Assembly: GCA_963744575.1 (NCBI GenBank)
Contig: CAVUUF010000010.1
Location: 124,001-188,000, forward strand
Reading direction: 5' to 3'
DNA: 64,000 nt
From: Palsa-504 sp963744575
Lineage (GTDB): Bacteria; Actinomycetota; Actinomycetes; Streptosporangiales; Streptosporangiaceae
Within the stretch, counting starts at the first letter, position 1; the number at the start of each line of letters is the position of its first letter. Under the pieces are notes generated by a model. The model was not told the origin of the DNA and ran no database searches. It was given only the letters and a program-made list of their open reading frames with translations. Below, in pieces: positions 60,397 through 64,000 of this stretch. The translations under genes were made by a program, and so were the position numbers.

Positions 60397-61050
60397 TCAA
60401 GCGGCTGCGGGAAGTTTTACGCGGTGTGACCAGGCGGTTGCTTCGTCGTAGAGGGTGCGGGTCTTCAGGCAGCCGTGCAAGATCCCGGCTAGCCGGTTAG
60501 ACAGGGCTCGCAGCGCGGCGTCGTGGTCCAGGCCGCGGTCGCGTTGCTCGTCGTAGTAGGTGCGGGCGCCGGGTGAGGTGATCAGAGCGCTTTGCGCCTG
60601 GCGGTGCAGCGCGTCGGCGAGCCGGTCGTTGCGGACGTACCGGGCCATGACGGTCTTCTTCTTGCCGGACTGGCGGGTGACCGGGCTGGTGGCGGCGTAG
60701 TTCTTGCGCGTCTTGGCGCTGGCGTAGCGGTCCGGGTCGTCGCCGGACTCGCCGAGCTGCCGGGCGCCGGGGATCTCGGCGATGCCGGGCTGGCTCAGGT
60801 AGATGGCGGCGTCGGGGTGGCGGCGAAAGGACGCCGTCACCTGCTGTTCCATGGTGGCGATCTCGCCGTTGAGGGCGGCGATGATCACCGTCAGGAAGCG
60901 GACGGTGGCGGCGTAGGCGTCGGTCACCGGCTGCGGCTGGCGCAGTTGCTCGCCGCGCAGCGCGGCCAGGATGGTGTCGGTCTTGCCGGCGATGTCGCGG
61001 CGGCGGGCGCGCTTGAGCACAGAGGCCGGGGCACAGAGGCCGGGCGCCAC
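60397..61050 (-). pseudogene. IS110-family transposase, C-terminal half only
   Basis: 217 codons. YLSQPGIAEIPGARQLGESG, then DDPDRYASAKTRKNYAATSP, VTRQSGKKKTVMARYVRNDR and LAGILHGCLKTRTLYDEATA are the serine-containing Transposase_20 half of IS110 transposases. The N-terminal DEDD nuclease-like half is missing, so it cannot transpose. It lies on the opposite strand to the intact-looking IS110 copy at the right edge and is too divergent in context to be its other half. Confidence 0.88.
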
Positions 61051-61122
61051 TCTTGTGACGATAGGTGACTGTTTCTTAGCGTTAAACGACAGGTGAGCGT
61101 CGCGCGAGTCTCCTTGCCCGAG

Positions 61123-61587
61123 CTACTCAGGCCAGTCGAACCTTGCCCAGATGGTTCGGGTGGTGTGGTCTCCGTCGATGCCCCTCTCGTCGGCGAGGGC
61201 GCGGACGATGTCCAGTCCGTGGTGCCGGGCCGGATCGATCATTCCCAGGTTCCACGGGCCGCCGTTGTCTTCGACTTCGACTCGAGCGTGAATACCCGGG
61301 CGGACTGTGGTCCGGACGGTGAAGGTCCCTTCGGGCAGGCGGGAGCGGCTGTGCAGGACAGCGTTGGCCGCGAGCTCGGACGCGCAGAGGATCACGTCGT
61401 CTGCTCTCGGGCAGTCTCGCAGTACTGCGCGTAGGTCGGCTCGGACAGCACGGATGTGCTCGGTACCGCCGGGATAGGTGACGTCAGTGTTGCGTAGCCC
61501 GACCGTCCTGGGTGCTGGCGTGTGCATTGATCCTCGCTGCGGCGCCTGGTTCACATCTTCTGCTACCGATAGCGTACTCTGGGTCAT
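61123..61587 (-). CDS. HATPase_c ATP-binding regulator (RsbW-like anti-sigma kinase)
   Basis: 154 residues. N-box VILCASELAANAVLHSRSRL, G1 box RVEVEDNGGPWNLG, G2 box HHGLDIVRALADERGIDGDH. Small ATP-binding proteins of this type are abundant in actinomycetes and act as anti-sigma factors or partners of XRE/DUF397 regulators. TATAGT on its strand (61596-61601) lies 8 bases before ATG 61587, so the transcript may be leaderless. Divergent from the monooxygenase/XRE pair. Confidence 0.87.
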   Translation of the reverse strand: MTQSTLSVAEDVNQAPQRGSMHTPAPRTVGLRNTDVTYPGGTEHIRAVRADLRAVLRDCPRADDVILCASELAANAVLHSRSRLPEGTFTVRTTVRPGIHARVEVEDNGGPWNLGMIDPARHHGLDIVRALADERGIDGDHTTRTIWARFDWPE

Positions 61588-61600
61588 AGTAACGTACTAT
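61586..61600. promoter_or_regulatory. dyad ATAGTA-ACG-TACTAT in divergent promoter
   Basis: Perfect 6-base arms separated by 3 bases, overlapping both the start codon of the anti-sigma-like gene and its -10 box. A plausible operator for the XRE protein encoded to the right. Confidence 0.5.
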
Positions 61601-61674
61601 AAATACTTGTTACTCCGTGTACTAGCCCGGCACATTCGGTGCGAGCATGGCGTCACACGAGTTGGAGGAGACAG

Positions 61675-61983
61675 ATGTTCGGTCTGTGCGTGCGCTTCAC
61701 GTGCAAGGACGAGGCCAGCGCCGAGGCTTACGACCGGCTGGTGGCAGAGACAATCCAAGGCATCAAGGCCAACGAGCCAGGGACGCTCGTATACGCCTCT
61801 CACCTGGTCGAAGGCCAGCCGTTGCAGCGGATCTTCTACGAGCTGTACCGGGACAAGGCAGCATTCGAAGCGCATGAGGCAGCCCCGCACACGCGTCGCT
61901 ACCTGGACCAGCGGGACCAGTATCTGGCCAGCACGGAAGTTGACTGGCTGACCCTCCAGACGGGCAAGGGCGCGGGCGGGTGA
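61675..61983 (+). CDS. antibiotic-biosynthesis-monooxygenase (ABM) domain protein
   Basis: 102 residues: MFGLCVRFTCKDEASAEAYD, then ETIQGIKANEPGTLVYASHL and FYELYRDKAAFEAHEAAPHT, the dimeric ABM fold of quinol monooxygenases. GGAGGAG lies 6 bases before ATG 61675; the longer frame upstream is not conserved-looking. Its TGA overlaps the start of the XRE-TPR gene (GTGA). Confidence 0.85.
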   Translation: MFGLCVRFTCKDEASAEAYDRLVAETIQGIKANEPGTLVYASHLVEGQPLQRIFYELYRDKAAFEAHEAAPHTRRYLDQRDQYLASTEVDWLTLQTGKGAGG

Positions 61984-63194
61984 CCACACCCGATTACCAG
62001 AAGGCCCTGGGCCGGAAGATTGCTGCTGAGCGGCGACGCCGGGGCTTGTCCCAGCCCGAGCTGGCCCGGATGGTCGACCGGTCGGTGGCCTGGGTCTCGC
62101 AGGTCGAGCGCGGCGTGCGCAAGGTCGACCGCATGTCGGTGCTGGAAGCCCTCGCCGCCGCGCTGGATGTCCCACTGGCTGAGCTGGCCGCCGAAGCGCC
62201 CGTGGTCACCGCGGTCACCGAGGAACCGCCTGGCGCGAGTGGCCTGCGCTTGATCTTGTCTGGCGCGTACGCGCTGCGCGCCATGCTGGATGGCCGTCGT
62301 GCGCCTGCCATTAGCACACTCCGCACCAAGACCCGCAAGGCATGGGAGCTAACGCACGCTGGGCGCTACACCGAACTGACCGACTTGCTGCGGAGCCTGG
62401 TCCCCGACCTGGAGACGGCTGCTCGATCGGTGCCCGAGGAGCAGCGAGCTGATGTATCTGAACTGCTGGCCACTACTTACCAGGCATGTTCGGCCGCGCT
62501 GGCGAAACTTGGCGAGCCGGAAGCCGCCTGGATCGCCGCCGATCGTGCCATGGCCGCCGCCGAGCGGGCAGGCAACCCGATGCTCGTCGCTGCCGGGGCG
62601 TTCCGGCTCGTGTTCGTGTTCATCAACGCCCGCCACTACGACCAGGCCGAGGAAACCGCCCGGACCGCCGCCGAGGCCTTGTGGCCGATGGCCGACCAGG
62701 GCGACCTGCGGGCCATGCCCCTATGGGGCGGCCTGACCTTGCAGCGCGCGGTCATCGCCGCCCACGTCAACGATCCCGATACCGCGTATGACCAGCTTGA
62801 GCGGGCCAGCCAGATCGCCGCGCGGCTCGGCGATGGACGGGGCGAGTACAACACCGAGTTCGGTCCTGCCAACGTGCGGCTATATGAGATCGCCGTCGCC
62901 GTCGAGCTTGGTGACGCGGGTCGCGCACTGCGCGCCGCTGCCGATGTGGACACCACCGGCCTGTCTGCCGAGCGGCGAGCCCGGATGCTTATCGATGTGG
63001 CCCGCGCCCACGCCCAGCGCCGCCAGGTCCATGAGGCGGTCGCCGCGCTGATCCAAGCCGAGGCCATCACTCCCGAACAAGTCCGCAGCCATACCCTGGT
63101 GCGCCAGCTCGTCTCGGACCTGCTGACCATGCAAGACCCGCCAGCCACTGAGCTACGCGACCTGGCGAAGCGCCTCACGGCCACGCATGACTGA
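61980..63194 (+). CDS. XRE-family HTH regulator with TPR-like C-terminal domain
   Basis: 404 residues. HTH at 8-65: KIAAERRRRGLSQPELARMV, then DRSVAWVSQVERGVRKVDRM. The remaining 330 residues are helical repeats of TPR type (AAARSVPEEQRADVSELLAT, ARHYDQAEETARTAAEALWP, ARAHAQRRQVHEAVAALIQA) that bind a peptide or other ligand. GTG 61980 overlaps the ABM gene stop by 4 bases. Such regulators accompany small HATPase genes in actinomycetes. Confidence 0.9.
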   Translation: MTTPDYQKALGRKIAAERRRRGLSQPELARMVDRSVAWVSQVERGVRKVDRMSVLEALAAALDVPLAELAAEAPVVTAVTEEPPGASGLRLILSGAYALRAMLDGRRAPAISTLRTKTRKAWELTHAGRYTELTDLLRSLVPDLETAARSVPEEQRADVSELLATTYQACSAALAKLGEPEAAWIAADRAMAAAERAGNPMLVAAGAFRLVFVFINARHYDQAEETARTAAEALWPMADQGDLRAMPLWGGLTLQRAVIAAHVNDPDTAYDQLERASQIAARLGDGRGEYNTEFGPANVRLYEIAVAVELGDAGRALRAAADVDTTGLSAERRARMLIDVARAHAQRRQVHEAVAALIQAEAITPEQVRSHTLVRQLVSDLLTMQDPPATELRDLAKRLTATHD

Positions 63195-63479
63195 TACTTT
63201 GCGTATTAGCCACGTATATTGGGTACTGTACTAGTGAGGCCATGAGGCCTCGCCCCTCGAGGGATGACCGTGCAGATACCGGGCCGGTGAGTCACCGGGT
63301 GCCCGGGTCACGGTGCACAAGCCACACATCAAACGCCTGAGCGGCAGGCAACCCGGCCAGGCTCACTTGCGGCACCGCTGATCAGCAACCCGACACCATC
63401 CGCCTGGCTGCCGGTTTGCCTCCGCTCGTCCACCGCCCGCAAGGGCCCGACGAGAGGAGTACCACCTTTGCCCACCCCT
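63195..63479. other. 285-base gap before the integrase fragment
   Basis: AT-richer for the first 50 bases (TATATT and GTACTGTACTA-like motifs resembling the divergent promoter at 61.6 kb), then GC-rich non-coding-looking sequence. No gene called. Confidence 0.35.
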
Positions 63480-63658
63480 GTTCCCGCAGGCACCGGCTGT
63501 TTGCTTTCTTCCACGTCGCCTCCTATACCGGAGCGCGCCGCGGCGAGCTGCTCAACCTACGCTGGGCCGACGTCGACCTCGACGGCAAGAAGGTCACCAT
63601 CACCGGATCGACGGCCGTGATCGGAGGCGAGCGCGTCAACGGGACAACCAAAAGATGA
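63480..63658 (+). pseudogene. tyrosine integrase catalytic-domain fragment
   Basis: HRLFAFFHVASYTGARRGEL, then LNLRWADVDLDGKKVTITGS and NGTTKR match box I of tyrosine recombinases, with the catalytic Arg in GARRGEL. Similarity begins abruptly and ends at a TGA exactly where the GTTK-G-R region should continue, just before the IS110 element. N-terminal and C-terminal parts are absent. Confidence 0.75.
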
Positions 63659-63715
63659 CATGCATCGGTTCTGCTGGTCGTAGCGGGCTGAGCCGGAGGC
63701 CTTGCCGTCTGCGCG

Positions 63716-63809
63716 GGGAGACCTCCTCAGCTCAGACGCGTCACGATTAACCGCGTAAGCAATCCGCGTGCAGGGCGCTGGTGCGCCCTGGGGAGCTTGA
63801 GGAGGTCCC
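63716..63809 (+). ncRNA. folded 5' leader of IS110 element, candidate bridge RNA segment
   Basis: ACCTCCTC (63721-63728) pairs with GAGGAGGT (63799-63806), and AGCTC (63729-63733) with GAGCT (63793-63797), giving a long closing stem with one bulge, extended by GGG/CCC. Inside it CAGGGCGC-TGGT-GCGCCCTG (63771-63790) forms a perfect hairpin. The transposase ribosome binding site lies in the closing stem. IS110-type elements encode a bridge RNA in this noncoding end; that this is one is inference. Confidence 0.45.
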
Positions 63810-63810
63810 G

Positions 63811-64000
63811 ATGCCCATCGTAGGCGGGCTCGACATTCACCGGAAGCAGATCACCTTCGACTATCTGGACACCGCCACCGGGGAGATCCGGCGAGGCCAG
63901 ATCGCCCCGGCCGACCGGGCGCACCTGCGCGCCTGGCTGGCCCGGTTCGCCGGCCGGGACGATGTCGCGTTCGCGCTGGAGGGCTGTACCGGCTGGCGGT
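63811..64000 (+). mobile_element. IS110-family transposase, 5' part (continues past window)
   Basis: ATG 63811 follows GAGGAGG. The 63 visible codons read MPIVGGLDIHRKQITFDYLD, then TATGEIRRGQIAPADRAHLR, RFAGRDDVAFALEGCTGWR, the N-terminal DEDD (RuvC-like) domain of IS110 recombinases, with the first Asp in GLDIHR and the Glu in ALEGCTGWR. Likely an intact copy. Confidence 0.88.

Noticed and set aside
60397..64000. One IS110 element split into two halves
   Set aside because: The C-terminal fragment and the N-terminal part are on opposite strands and separated by unrelated intact genes, so they are different copies.

Overview
The window is high-GC actinomycete chromosome. The evidence is GC-rich third codon positions, many GTG starts, 4-base stop/start overlaps, F420/deazaflavin-type oxidoreductases, an actinobacterial gas-vesicle gene set lacking gvpN, ANTAR regulators, and several genes with a TANNNT box only 6-8 bases before the start codon (leaderless transcripts). 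The species cannot be named from this sequence.

Layout. 1-7.2 kb: end of an acyl-CoA dehydrogenase, a gluconate-dehydrogenase-like pair (subunit 3 plus GMC flavoenzyme), a secreted dimethylformamidase-like lipoprotein, an SRPBCC protein, an F420-type oxidoreductase and a cupin. 7.2-10.2 kb: RecD2 helicase and an AlkA-type glycosylase. 10.2-16.9 kb: a five-gene CoA-ester catabolic operon (MmgE/PrpD, acyl-CoA dehydrogenase, CaiB, aldehyde dehydrogenase, HTD2-type hydratase), every junction a 4-base overlap, divergent from a GntR regulator. 16.9-23.5 kb: housekeeping genes (amidase, sulfurtransferase plus SufE, DUF72, pyrophosphatase, PLP deaminase, secreted propeller protein).

23.9-29.7 kb: a complete leftward gas-vesicle operon (two acidic accessory proteins, then gvpA-F-G-O-J-L-S-K) behind a general-stress-type promoter. 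30-36.8 kb: small actinobacterial genes, one of them frameshifted, then a rhodanese-CBS gene with an in-frame UGA followed at once by a stem-loop. That is a selenoprotein candidate and the most unusual item here. 36.8-47.7 kb: membrane oxidoreductase, deazaflavin enzyme, hydrolases, a ribbon-helix-helix regulator with a perfect palindromic operator, and a GAF-ANTAR regulator flanked by two ANTAR fragments. 47.8-54.3 kb: a polyol/sugar ABC importer with a zinc dehydrogenase, divergent from a SorC-type regulator gene carrying a single-base frameshift.

54.3-64 kb: a decayed mobile region. It holds fragments of an FtsX permease, an anti-sigma kinase-like protein and a tyrosine integrase beside the 3' part of a tRNA-Thr (an attachment-site scar). 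It also holds a CmtR-like/CadI/cation-transporter metal operon, an IS110 remnant, an anti-sigma/XRE-TPR regulatory group, a second integrase fragment and the start of an apparently intact IS110 transposase. Upstream of that transposase is a strongly folded leader that buries its ribosome binding site.
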